A stretch of 6,080 nt of DNA. It comes from Methanoregula sp. Lineage in GTDB: Archaea; Halobacteriota; Methanomicrobia; Methanomicrobiales; Methanospirillaceae. Below are positions 1 through 5,254 of this stretch, piece by piece. How positions within the stretch are numbered: the stretch's first letter is position 1; each line of letters starts with the position of its first letter. Below the pieces are notes generated by a model, which ran no database searches, was not told the DNA's origin, and worked only from the letters and a program-made list of their open reading frames with translations. Location of the stretch: NCBI RefSeq assembly GCF_002835825.1, contig NZ_PIZH01000110.1, positions 1 to 6,080 of the forward strand, given 5' to 3'. A program made the position numbers and the translations under genes.

Positions 1-212
1 TATAAAGGTATGTTTTTTTCAATAATCACAAATTCTTTATTTTAATTATAATAATCGTAAAAATAGGTGAATATGCAGCCCCGTTAGGACTTTCACGCTA
101 ATAGGAGGTCGCAATTCTCTTCACCCCAAGTTGCAAGGCTGATGCAGGGAAGAAATAGGGAAAATGGGGGACGGGTTTCCATCACGGGGGCAGGGGAGAT
201 TTAATATAACAA
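1..212. other. non-coding AT-rich intergenic region
   Basis: I see no credible gene here. The first 66 bases are very AT-rich and hold a T7 run (13-19), which could end a rightward gene lying left of the window, and an A5 run (59-63), which reads as T5 on the minus strand and could end the leftward gene that stops at 213. The rest (67-212) is of mixed composition with G-rich stretches. A 29-codon minus-strand reading frame exists near 90-190 but has no supporting start signal or codon bias. No tandem repeat, CRISPR unit or tRNA fold was found. Confidence 0.5.
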
Positions 213-917
213 TTAGTGCCGGTGACGGAAGAACCCGGCAATGACAATGCCACCGGCCAGCATGGTGCATACCAGCAGGGGGTCCGGCCCGGGTGCATAG
301 GTCTGTTTTTTTACCGGGGTGGCTTTCGTAACTGAACTCTCTGTTGGTACCGGGGTGATCTCCAGCACAACCACTTCGGGCTCCGGTGTGGTGACAGCGG
401 TAGGTTCAGGGGCAGGAACCACGACCATCGCAGTCTTCTTCACCAGTTTCCCGTACACGGTCTTTGCTGCGGGATCCAGCTCCTGCAGCCGGAGCACAAT
501 AATTTCCCCGGTCTGGTCGAAATCAGGCACGGTACCGGTCAGGGCAACATCAACGGTGAACTGCTTTTTTGAAAAACTCAGGTCCCACCCGTCAAGCCGC
601 ACTTGGGCGGACTGCCTGTCGGCAAGCCGCGTGGTCAGCGGCTCGTCGTTCACTTCTTCGGTCTTTACGACCACCCAGTGCGGATCCGCAAGATCGGTGT
701 ACATGACAAGGGAATTATCTGACGCAAAGGTCTTTCCGGTATCGAATGAACTAAAACTCATGGAATATCCTGCACTCACCTTACTGCCCGGCTGGAGTTC
801 CGCTCCCTCAGAAGGGCCGGTCCAGCCGGAAAATGTCCATGCCGATACCGGCATGATAACGAGGAGAACGGCAAGGGCTGCGAAAGCAAATCGGAAAAAA
901 ACCGGTGACTCATTCAT
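213..917 (-). CDS. secreted, C-terminally anchored surface protein of unknown function
   Basis: The protein has 234 residues. Residues 1-26 form a signal peptide: a short polar start with Arg9, a hydrophobic core, and a probable cut after VSA (24-26). Residues about 27-165 form a beta-rich extracellular domain containing SDNSLVMYTDLADPHW (66-81) and AQVRLDGWDLSFS (104-116). Residues about 166-205 are a Pro/Thr/Glu-rich stalk (PAPEPT, TTPEPE, TPVPT). The end is YAPGPDP, a hydrophobic segment (about 213-230) and the basic tail RHRH, the layout of an anchored or sorted surface protein. The frame stays open upstream to 1205, but this start is preferred because the signal peptide begins here and a TATA-like box lies 27 bases upstream, suggesting a leaderless mRNA. 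From memory, similar proteins occur in Methanomicrobiales genomes; no function is known to me. It diverges from the receptor phosphatase gene. Confidence 0.82.
   Translation of the reverse strand: MNESPVFFRFAFAALAVLLVIMPVSAWTFSGWTGPSEGAELQPGSKVSAGYSMSFSSFDTGKTFASDNSLVMYTDLADPHWVVVKTEEVNDEPLTTRLADRQSAQVRLDGWDLSFSKKQFTVDVALTGTVPDFDQTGEIIVLRLQELDPAAKTVYGKLVKKTAMVVVPAPEPTAVTTPEPEVVVLEITPVPTESSVTKATPVKKQTYAPGPDPLLVCTMLAGGIVIAGFFRHRH
838..855. repeat. inverted repeat in signal-peptide codons
   Basis: CATGCCG (838-844) and CGGCATG (849-855) are a perfect 7-bp inverted repeat around a 4-base loop. It lies inside the signal-peptide coding region of the leftward surface-protein gene. It could fold in the mRNA close to the start codon, but it may simply reflect codons for residues such as Met-Pro-Val. 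Confidence 0.35.
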
Positions 918-940
918 ACGTCTTTCAATGACCGGAAAAC

Positions 941-948
941 AAAATAAA
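941..948 (-). promoter_or_regulatory. TATA-like box for the surface-protein gene
   Basis: On the minus strand this reads TTTATTTT, in a GC-rich setting. Its centre is about 27 bases before the start codon at 917, the usual distance from an archaeal TATA box to the transcription start. Transcription would then begin at or within a few bases of the ATG, giving a leaderless message. No Shine-Dalgarno sequence precedes that ATG, which fits. Confidence 0.5.
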
Positions 949-949
949 G

Positions 950-959
950 ATACCGGTAT
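950..959. repeat. 10-bp perfect palindrome ATACCGGTAT
   Basis: ATACCGGTAT is a perfect palindrome directly upstream of the TATA-like box of the leftward surface-protein gene, where the BRE and upstream factor sites lie. It could be a small operator for a dimeric regulator. No second copy was found beside it, so this is tentative. Confidence 0.3.
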
Positions 960-1036
960 GGCCCGACGGCGCGTTATCGGCGAATACAGGGTTTTTCTCA
1001 AGAGTGCCTGCAACGGACGTCGTTTCCCTGCCTCAC

Positions 1037-1044
1037 GTTTATTA
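1037..1044 (+). promoter_or_regulatory. possible TATA-like box for the phosphatase gene
   Basis: The sequence CGTTTATT, followed by AG, is the most TATA-like stretch on the plus strand between the two divergent genes. Transcription would start near 1065-1070, giving an untranslated leader of roughly 105-110 bases before the ATG at 1176. No clear Shine-Dalgarno sequence precedes that ATG, so a closer, weaker promoter giving a short leader is also possible. Confidence 0.25.
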
Positions 1045-1175
1045 GCATCACCGGCGCAATGGATGTAAAAGCATTCCTCCGGCCGCCAGCTGGTCCTGCG
1101 GGGCATCTTCCGGGGGAGAAGAGAATAACAAGCCGGCTCTTTCGGATACCACCCCCAAAACTTCCGTGATTCCCC

Positions 1176-3305
1176 ATGTCGTCTTCCCGGTTCCCCCTGC
1201 CACACTGCAGCGTCAGGACAAAGATCCTGGCCTTATTTTTGGCACTCTCCCTCATCACGCTCATCGTCATGGGATACGTGGCGCTCTTCACCATCGGCAG
1301 CCTTGCAAAGACGGCAGAGTCCGGCAGTTTCCGGCAGGGAGAGCAGGCAGTAGATATGGCCACGGCAGCCCTGCAACAGTCCGCTGAGCAGTATCTCCTC
1401 CAGGCAGCATCCGACCAGGCAGCAATCGCCGGGACGCTCTTCAACGATACCGAGACGGAACTCAACCTCCTCTCCGTGCAGGCAATCACCCTGCAGGGAA
1501 ATCCCCCACTCCTGCCGGTGATTCGCTCCTCCGGTCGGGATACTCCCCCGGCAGATCCCCGCGACGCAACACTGTTCCTTTTCAGCCCGGGGAGTACAGT
1601 AACCACGGATTCGGAGGAGTTCAGTAAATCCGCAGGCATGGACGACCTCTTACAAGGCATGTACGTCACCGATTCGGACCTTGTCTCAGTTTTTCTTGCA
1701 ACCGATTCCGGCATCCTGCGCTCGTATCCGTGGGAGAACACGGAAGTGGAAACCTATGATCCCCGCACCCGTGCCTGGTTCACCGGGGCAAAGGGCACAA
1801 ACGGCGTTTACTGGTCCAAGCCCTACGTGGACTCATTCGGCCACGGGCTGGTGGTTACCTCGTCAAAAGCCATTACTACGCCCTACGGGGCATGGGTTAT
1901 CGGGAGCGATGTGCGGGTGGATGTGATCAACCGGGAGTTCCTGAACAACACGCTTGGGGGACGGGGCTATGCTGTCCTCATTGATAACAGCGGCGATATC
2001 ATCAGCCGGCCGCAGCTTGCTGCCGTCGATCACCGCTGGGATCAGCCATTCCCGCAGGACAACGTGTTCGCGACCCAGGATCCGGCACTCAGGGCTGCCG
2101 GGAAAAACATGACAGAGGGCAGGACCGGAGTCGAAAGGGTGCAGTTCAACGGTGTTGATACCTTCGTTGCCTATGCCCCGATCCCATCCCAGAACTGGAG
2201 TGTTGCCGTGTGCCTGCCGGTGAGCGAGGTGACCGCCCCTATCGACCAGACCCGTGCCGGCATTACAACATCGAGCCGGGAAACCGAGGCGTTGATTGCC
2301 GAACAGTCGGATCACGTGAAGCTCATCTTCTCCCTGCTCTCCGGCCTTCTCCTCATCGTCGTCATCGCCCTCTCCGTGGCCCTGTCCAAAGCAATTACCC
2401 GTCCTGTCGATACCCTGCGGCAGGCAACGCAGGCCATCGGGAAAGGTGACCTTGCATACCGCGTGGAGCTCAGGACAGGGGATGAGTTCGAGGAGCTTGC
2501 AGATTCCTTCAACCACATGGCCGCGGATCTCCGCCATACCATTGACGATCTTCAGCGCACCACAGCCGAGAAGGAGCGCTATGCAAGCGAGATGGAGATC
2601 GCACGGGAAATCCAGCAGACATTCCTTCCTGAGACAATACCGGAAATCCCGGGCTTCGAGATTGCTGCAACAACAATCCCGGCAATGGAGATCGGGGGAG
2701 ATCTCTATGACTTCATACCCCAGAAAAACGGCAGCATGGGCTTTGTCATCGCTGACGTCTCGGGCAAGGGTGTGAGTGCCGCCCTGTACATGGCCCTGTG
2801 CCGGACCCAGATCCATACCTGCGGGACAGGGACCATGGAGCCCGCAGAAGCGATTGACCAGGCAAACAGGCTGATCTATGACGAGGGCAGGTCAAGCATG
2901 TTCATCACGGTCTTCTATGCAGTACTCGATCCTCGCACGATGACGCTCTCCTACGTAAACGCCGGTCACAACCCCCCGCTGCTGATCCGGGGCGACCCGC
3001 CGCTTGGGCAGATGTTCGAAGGCAAGGGGATTGCGCTCGGGGTAATTGACGACACCCGGGCAAAGCCCTGGACACTCCCGCTCCGGCACGGGGACCTCAT
3101 CATAATGTACACGGATGGCGTAACGGAGGCGTTCAATGAACGTGACGAGTATTACAGCGAGGAAAGAATGATGGACGTCATAACCAGGAACCGCAACCTC
3201 CCGGCCCGGGAGATCGGCGAGGCCCTCATTGAGGATATCAGGTTATTTGCAGGGTCTGCACCCCAGTCTGACGACATCACCTTCATCCTCGTGAAAGTCA
3301 GGTAA
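1176..3305 (+). CDS. dCache-HAMP receptor with RsbU/SpoIIE-type PP2C phosphatase
   Basis: This 709-residue membrane receptor probably dephosphorylates phosphoserine or phosphothreonine on a partner protein when its outer domain senses a ligand. A membrane helix (about 17-40) follows the VRTK start, then comes a double-Cache sensor (about 41-380) with YDPRTRAWF (194-202), PYVD (216-219) and SDVRVD (244-249). A second helix (about 382-403), a HAMP domain (about 404-458) and a short coiled coil ending in AREIQQTFLP (476-485) lead to the phosphatase. Its motifs are complete: IGGDLYDF (506-513, metal ligand D509), ADVSGKG (526-532, D527), YVNAGHNPPLL (593-603), MYTDGVTEA (644-652, D647) and QSDDITFI (697-704, D699/D700). 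It should therefore be active. The ATG is the only start ahead of the first helix. No anti-sigma kinase or STAS partner lies in the window, and archaea lack bacterial sigma factors, so the substrate is unknown. Confidence 0.93.
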   Translation: MSSSRFPLPHCSVRTKILALFLALSLITLIVMGYVALFTIGSLAKTAESGSFRQGEQAVDMATAALQQSAEQYLLQAASDQAAIAGTLFNDTETELNLLSVQAITLQGNPPLLPVIRSSGRDTPPADPRDATLFLFSPGSTVTTDSEEFSKSAGMDDLLQGMYVTDSDLVSVFLATDSGILRSYPWENTEVETYDPRTRAWFTGAKGTNGVYWSKPYVDSFGHGLVVTSSKAITTPYGAWVIGSDVRVDVINREFLNNTLGGRGYAVLIDNSGDIISRPQLAAVDHRWDQPFPQDNVFATQDPALRAAGKNMTEGRTGVERVQFNGVDTFVAYAPIPSQNWSVAVCLPVSEVTAPIDQTRAGITTSSRETEALIAEQSDHVKLIFSLLSGLLLIVVIALSVALSKAITRPVDTLRQATQAIGKGDLAYRVELRTGDEFEELADSFNHMAADLRHTIDDLQRTTAEKERYASEMEIAREIQQTFLPETIPEIPGFEIAATTIPAMEIGGDLYDFIPQKNGSMGFVIADVSGKGVSAALYMALCRTQIHTCGTGTMEPAEAIDQANRLIYDEGRSSMFITVFYAVLDPRTMTLSYVNAGHNPPLLIRGDPPLGQMFEGKGIALGVIDDTRAKPWTLPLRHGDLIIMYTDGVTEAFNERDEYYSEERMMDVITRNRNLPAREIGEALIEDIRLFAGSAPQSDDITFILVKVR

Positions 3306-3387
3306 CCATGCAGCCCTTCATCCGGTAGATGAGGGGGCACTGTTCACAGGAGGCCGGGATCAGACATGACGTGCAGAAGGCCTCGCC
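3298..3387 (-). pseudogene. out-of-frame Cys-rich tail of the 3360-3959 gene
   Basis: In the frame shifted -1 relative to the gene to its right, a 29-residue stretch ends with TGA at 3298-3300. It reads GEAFCTSCLIPASCEQC, then PLIYRMKGCMVT. It has two CxxC pairs and a further Cys, and about four fifths of its codons end in G or C, as in the real genes here. The frame as annotated upstream ends in the weak sequence ARPSARHV with poor codon bias. A stop (TAA) blocks this frame just upstream and there is no ATG before the Cys cluster, so a separate gene is unlikely. Adding one G to the G4 run (plus-strand C4 at 3386-3389) would join both parts into one protein of about 220 residues ending in a probable metal-binding knuckle. 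Causes could be a true indel, an assembly error or -1 frameshifting. The tail would overlap the 3' end of the convergent phosphatase gene by 8 bases. Confidence 0.6.
3314..3336. repeat. hairpin just after the phosphatase stop codon
   Basis: CCCTTCATC (3314-3322) and GATGAGGGG (3328-3336) pair over 9 bp, with one G-U wobble, around a 5-base loop. The hairpin starts 8 bases after the phosphatase stop codon, so it may mark or protect the 3' end of that mRNA. No T run follows on the plus strand, so it is not a classical terminator. The same bases would encode part of the Cys-rich tail on the other strand, so the pairing could be chance. Confidence 0.35.
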
Positions 3388-3959
3388 CCGCCACAAAGGT
3401 ATTTATCGTTGCCATGGTTGCATTGCATCACAAGTCCATATGAAGGGAACTCTTCTGATGAAACTTTATCCGTCATTACCACCTCATCCCGGGCGGCATT
3501 GTCATCAATCGTGGCAACGAGCATTTCCAGGGATGAGAGCGGGTAATGGTCCCTGAGCTGCACGAGGAGTTCTTCGATCAACTCCCGTCGCCCCCTGCCG
3601 GAACGGGCGCACTCGTTGTCACACCAGTAACTGGATAGGCATGTCTCCGCATGGTAAGCGTGGACCTGATTTTCCAGTTCCACGAGCAGGAGGTCGCGAT
3701 ACACCTGCCCGTACCTGACGAGCAAAACATCGAGTTCCTCTGCGACACGGTGGAATTCTTCTACAAGAGCGGTCTTTTCAGCCATTGAAAGGGGGGAAGA
3801 AACCAGCAGATCCCGTACCCTGCATTTCTCAGTAAACGGGGCTCCCGCATGCCAGGAGCAGGGATCAGATGGTGCAGAGATATTCCGGGCAGTCTCGCGG
3901 ACCGACTGCCTGAACAGGGTAAGCTGGTCCTTGAGGAAATCGGCAGAGGGAGTGTCCAT
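3360..3959 (-). CDS. unrecognised Cys-containing helical protein, probably frameshifted near its C-terminus
   Basis: As read, this is 199 residues with no family I can name. There is no signal peptide or membrane helix, so it is probably cytoplasmic. It is largely helical and charged (for example ALVEEFHRVAEELDVLLVRY, about 64-83). Cysteines fall at C34, C46, then ETCLSSYWCDNEC (C107, C113, C117), then MQCNHGNDKYLC (C180, H182, C189), which looks like the start of a metal-binding module. The frame then runs out in GGARPSARHV, while the adjacent frame supplies a matching Cys-rich tail to 3298, so the native protein was probably about 220 residues. The start at 3959 is chosen because AGGA lies 6 bases upstream and the TATA-like box at 4041-4050 predicts a transcript start near 4020; an upstream ATG at 4037 would then lie outside the mRNA. 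It diverges from a metal-transporter-like gene. A role in metal or redox handling is conjecture. Confidence 0.7.
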   Translation of the reverse strand: MDTPSADFLKDQLTLFRQSVRETARNISAPSDPCSWHAGAPFTEKCRVRDLLVSSPLSMAEKTALVEEFHRVAEELDVLLVRYGQVYRDLLLVELENQVHAYHAETCLSSYWCDNECARSGRGRRELIEELLVQLRDHYPLSSLEMLVATIDDNAARDEVVMTDKVSSEEFPSYGLVMQCNHGNDKYLCGGARPSARHV

Positions 3960-3965
3960 GGGTGT

Positions 3966-3969
3966 TCCT
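3966..3969 (-). promoter_or_regulatory. Shine-Dalgarno site fixing the start at 3959
   Basis: On the minus strand AGGA lies 6 bases before the ATG at 3959, a normal spacing. The alternative in-frame ATG at 4037 has no comparable site and sits almost on top of the TATA-like box. This site therefore decides the start of the Cys-containing protein. Confidence 0.5.
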
Positions 3970-4040
3970 GCTCGAGTCGGGTGAATGGGGCAGAGGTCCG
4001 GCAATGAAGACCGGTTGAAGCAAGTACTATGTGTCATTTC

Positions 4041-4050
4041 TTTTTAAAAA
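4041..4050 (-). promoter_or_regulatory. TATA-like box for the Cys-containing protein gene
   Basis: TTTTTAAAAA is a symmetrical AT block in GC-rich surroundings. Read leftward it predicts a transcript start near 4020 and a leader of about 60 bases before the ATG at 3959. Because it is symmetrical it could bind TBP in either direction, but the rightward gene has its own better-placed candidate at 4103. Confidence 0.45.
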
Positions 4051-4102
4051 ACATCCCGTGCGACAGGATGCATAAACTGCGGAAGGACTGACGGGGAATT
4101 GC

Positions 4103-4108
4103 TTTATG
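4103..4108 (+). promoter_or_regulatory. TATA-like box for the CDF transporter gene
   Basis: TTTATG, within AATTGCTTTATGCC, lies about 35 bases before the ATG at 4140. Transcription would start near 4130-4133, leaving a leader of under 10 bases, which fits the lack of a Shine-Dalgarno sequence. Confidence 0.4.
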
Positions 4109-4139
4109 CCCGTTAACCGCATAGTGATCCAGCAGTACT

Positions 4140-5108
4140 ATGACGCACGGATGCGCAGACGATCCGACCGGCGGGGCGTCCCTTGCCGAAAAACTGAAGA
4201 CGGTCCGGACGAGCCTGATCGTTGACTTCATTCTCTGGATTCCCGATGTGGCTGCCGCGATCCTCTCCGGTTCCATCGTTCTTCTTGCCGATGCACTGAA
4301 GTGTGCAAACGAGATAATCGCCACCTTCTTTGCCTGGCTGACCCTCCGCAAGATTTCGCGGGGCGGCGCAGGTTCCTATGATTACGGACTGGGTAAATTC
4401 GAGACCACCACGTCCATCATCACGGGCGGGGTCATGTTCGTCTCCCTCATCCTTGTCTTCTTCACTGCAGTCCACCGGCTCATCATCCCCGAGGAACTGG
4501 TGGTTGAAGGGGCGTACCTCGGTATCGTGCTCATGGTCATCGGCGTCTGCATGAACAGCTGGCTCTGGAGGAAGAACTACCGGCTATACCAGGTATCCCC
4601 GTCGCCCATTATTGATTCACAGTGGAGGCTCTTCCGGACCAAGGCCTTCTCGGATTTCTCGGTCCTCTGCGCTCTGATCGCAACACTTGCCTTCTCACAC
4701 TACCACTGGTCCCTCTACATCGATCCGCTCGCGTCCTTCATCATTGCCGGCTTTCTCCTCACGTCGGGTTACCGGGTTATCTCAACATCGCTCCCCGACC
4801 TTCTCGACAAAACGCTGGACGAGAACCTCCAGATGGTCATTGTCTGCCACCTTGCGGAATTCTTCGACGATTACACCGCGCTCCACGGGGTCCGTTCACG
4901 GAGGTCCGGTACTAATGTCTATATCGAGATCTTCCTTGAATTCGACGGGAACAAAACGATGTCCGAGGTCCAGGCAAGCATTAACCGGATTCGGGAATCC
5001 CTGGAGCGTAACATCCCGAAGAGCTCGGTGAGTATTGTTCCAACTGACCACCCGGTCCAGAACAGCATGCAAGCCGGCCCGGCAGCTCCCCCGGATCCAG
5101 GATCCTGA
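4140..5108 (+). CDS. cation diffusion facilitator (CDF) family transporter with altered metal site
   Basis: This 322-residue inner-membrane protein has the CDF architecture: six helices (about 25-45, 46-70, 91-112, 122-143, 170-187, 192-212) and a cytoplasmic C-terminal domain (about 218-303). Family hallmarks are LLADALKCANE in helix 2 (48-58), SYDYGLGKFETTTSIITGG (79-97) after helix 2, KAFSDF in helix 5 (168-173) and YIDPLASFIIAGFLL (193-207) in helix 6. CDF proteins export divalent metals by proton antiport using an HxxxD or DxxxD pair in helices 2 and 5. Here the aligned residues are K54xxxE58 and K168xxxD172, so ordinary zinc coordination looks unlikely and the substrate is open. The C-terminal domain also lacks most of the usual metal-binding histidines, though LHGVRSRRSG (248-257) keeps one. 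The last about 20 residues are a Pro/Ala-rich extension. The ATG follows a short predicted leader. The gene diverges from a Cys-containing protein, and the two could share regulation. Confidence 0.88.
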   Translation: MTHGCADDPTGGASLAEKLKTVRTSLIVDFILWIPDVAAAILSGSIVLLADALKCANEIIATFFAWLTLRKISRGGAGSYDYGLGKFETTTSIITGGVMFVSLILVFFTAVHRLIIPEELVVEGAYLGIVLMVIGVCMNSWLWRKNYRLYQVSPSPIIDSQWRLFRTKAFSDFSVLCALIATLAFSHYHWSLYIDPLASFIIAGFLLTSGYRVISTSLPDLLDKTLDENLQMVIVCHLAEFFDDYTALHGVRSRRSGTNVYIEIFLEFDGNKTMSEVQASINRIRESLERNIPKSSVSIVPTDHPVQNSMQAGPAAPPDPGS

Positions 5109-5116
5109 TCATCCCC

Positions 5117-5125
5117 TTTTTTTTT
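5117..5125 (+). terminator. oligo-T terminator after the CDF gene
   Basis: A run of nine T starts 9 bases after the TGA of the CDF transporter gene. Oligo-T tracts are enough for termination by archaeal RNA polymerase. No GC-rich hairpin precedes it, as expected for the archaeal type. Confidence 0.6.
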
Positions 5126-5141
5126 AAAAGAACCACACCGG

Positions 5142-5196
5142 GACTGCACACCGGGCGCTCACACTGTGCGGTGAGAGAACACAGGCCCGTGCAGTC
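5142..5196. repeat. imperfect long inverted repeat with nested hairpin
   Basis: GACTGCAC (5142-5149) pairs with GTGCAGTC (5189-5196). After a 3-base bulge, GGGC (5153-5156) pairs with GCCC (5185-5188). Inside lies a second hairpin, CTCAC (5158-5162) with GTGAG (5171-5175) around an 8-base loop. This makes 17 paired positions in 55 bases between two convergent genes. It could be a 3'-end or mRNA-stabilising structure for either gene, a small RNA, or a protein-binding site. On the plus strand the T9 tract lies before it, so it is not the hairpin of that terminator. Confidence 0.5.
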
Positions 5197-5226
5197 ACAA
5201 GGTCCTTACTCTGCTGCCGGAATACC

Positions 5227-5254
5227 CAAAGCCGGCGGTTCCAGAATCCCGGCT
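5227..5254 (-). terminator. hairpin directly after the agmatine deiminase stop
   Basis: Read leftward from the TAG at 5257-5255, AGCCGG (5254-5249) and CCGGCT (5235-5230) form a 6-bp stem with a 13-base loop, followed by TTTG. The position right at the stop suggests a 3'-end structure, but three T are few for an efficient terminator. Confidence 0.3.

Noticed and set aside
66..125. GGTGAA (66-71) and TTCACC (120-125) as a hairpin or solitary CRISPR-like unit
   Set aside because: Only 6 bp separated by 48 bases, with no second copy of any unit in the window. Chance pairing is likely.
319..1068. Long plus-strand reading frame opposite the surface protein gene
   Set aside because: It is antisense to a gene with a clear signal peptide, stalk and anchor. 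Its translation is Ser/Thr-rich and low in complexity, with no domain.
1059..1169. 36-codon plus-strand reading frame ending 6 bases before the phosphatase ATG
   Set aside because: It has poor codon bias and no Shine-Dalgarno site, and it starts upstream of the transcript start predicted from the TATA-like box at 1037. It could be an upstream leader frame, but nothing supports it.
918..1205. Upstream extension of the surface protein to a Met at 1205
   Set aside because: It would place about 96 Arg-rich residues before a clear signal peptide and overlap the divergent gene. A TATA-like box lies inside the extension.
998..1741. Minus-strand 247-codon frame across the divergent intergenic region and the phosphatase N-terminus
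   Set aside because: It overlaps the phosphatase on the other strand, has no motif, and is rich in Arg/Ser as expected of a shadow frame.
1863..2816. Minus-strand 317-codon frame inside the phosphatase gene
   Set aside because: The plus strand encodes conserved Cache, HAMP and PP2C motifs through this stretch. The antisense frame is open because of high GC and shows no recognisable domain.
3960..4037. Start of the Cys-containing protein at the upstream ATG (4037)
   Set aside because: It lies almost at the TATA-like box, so it would be outside the mRNA. The ATG at 3959 has a well-spaced AGGA and begins a more typical sequence.
5134..5155. Two copies of CACACCGGG (5134-5142 and 5147-5155)
   Set aside because: Two 9-base copies in a GC-rich spacer are too few and too short to call a functional repeat, and they overlap the inverted-repeat structure described separately.
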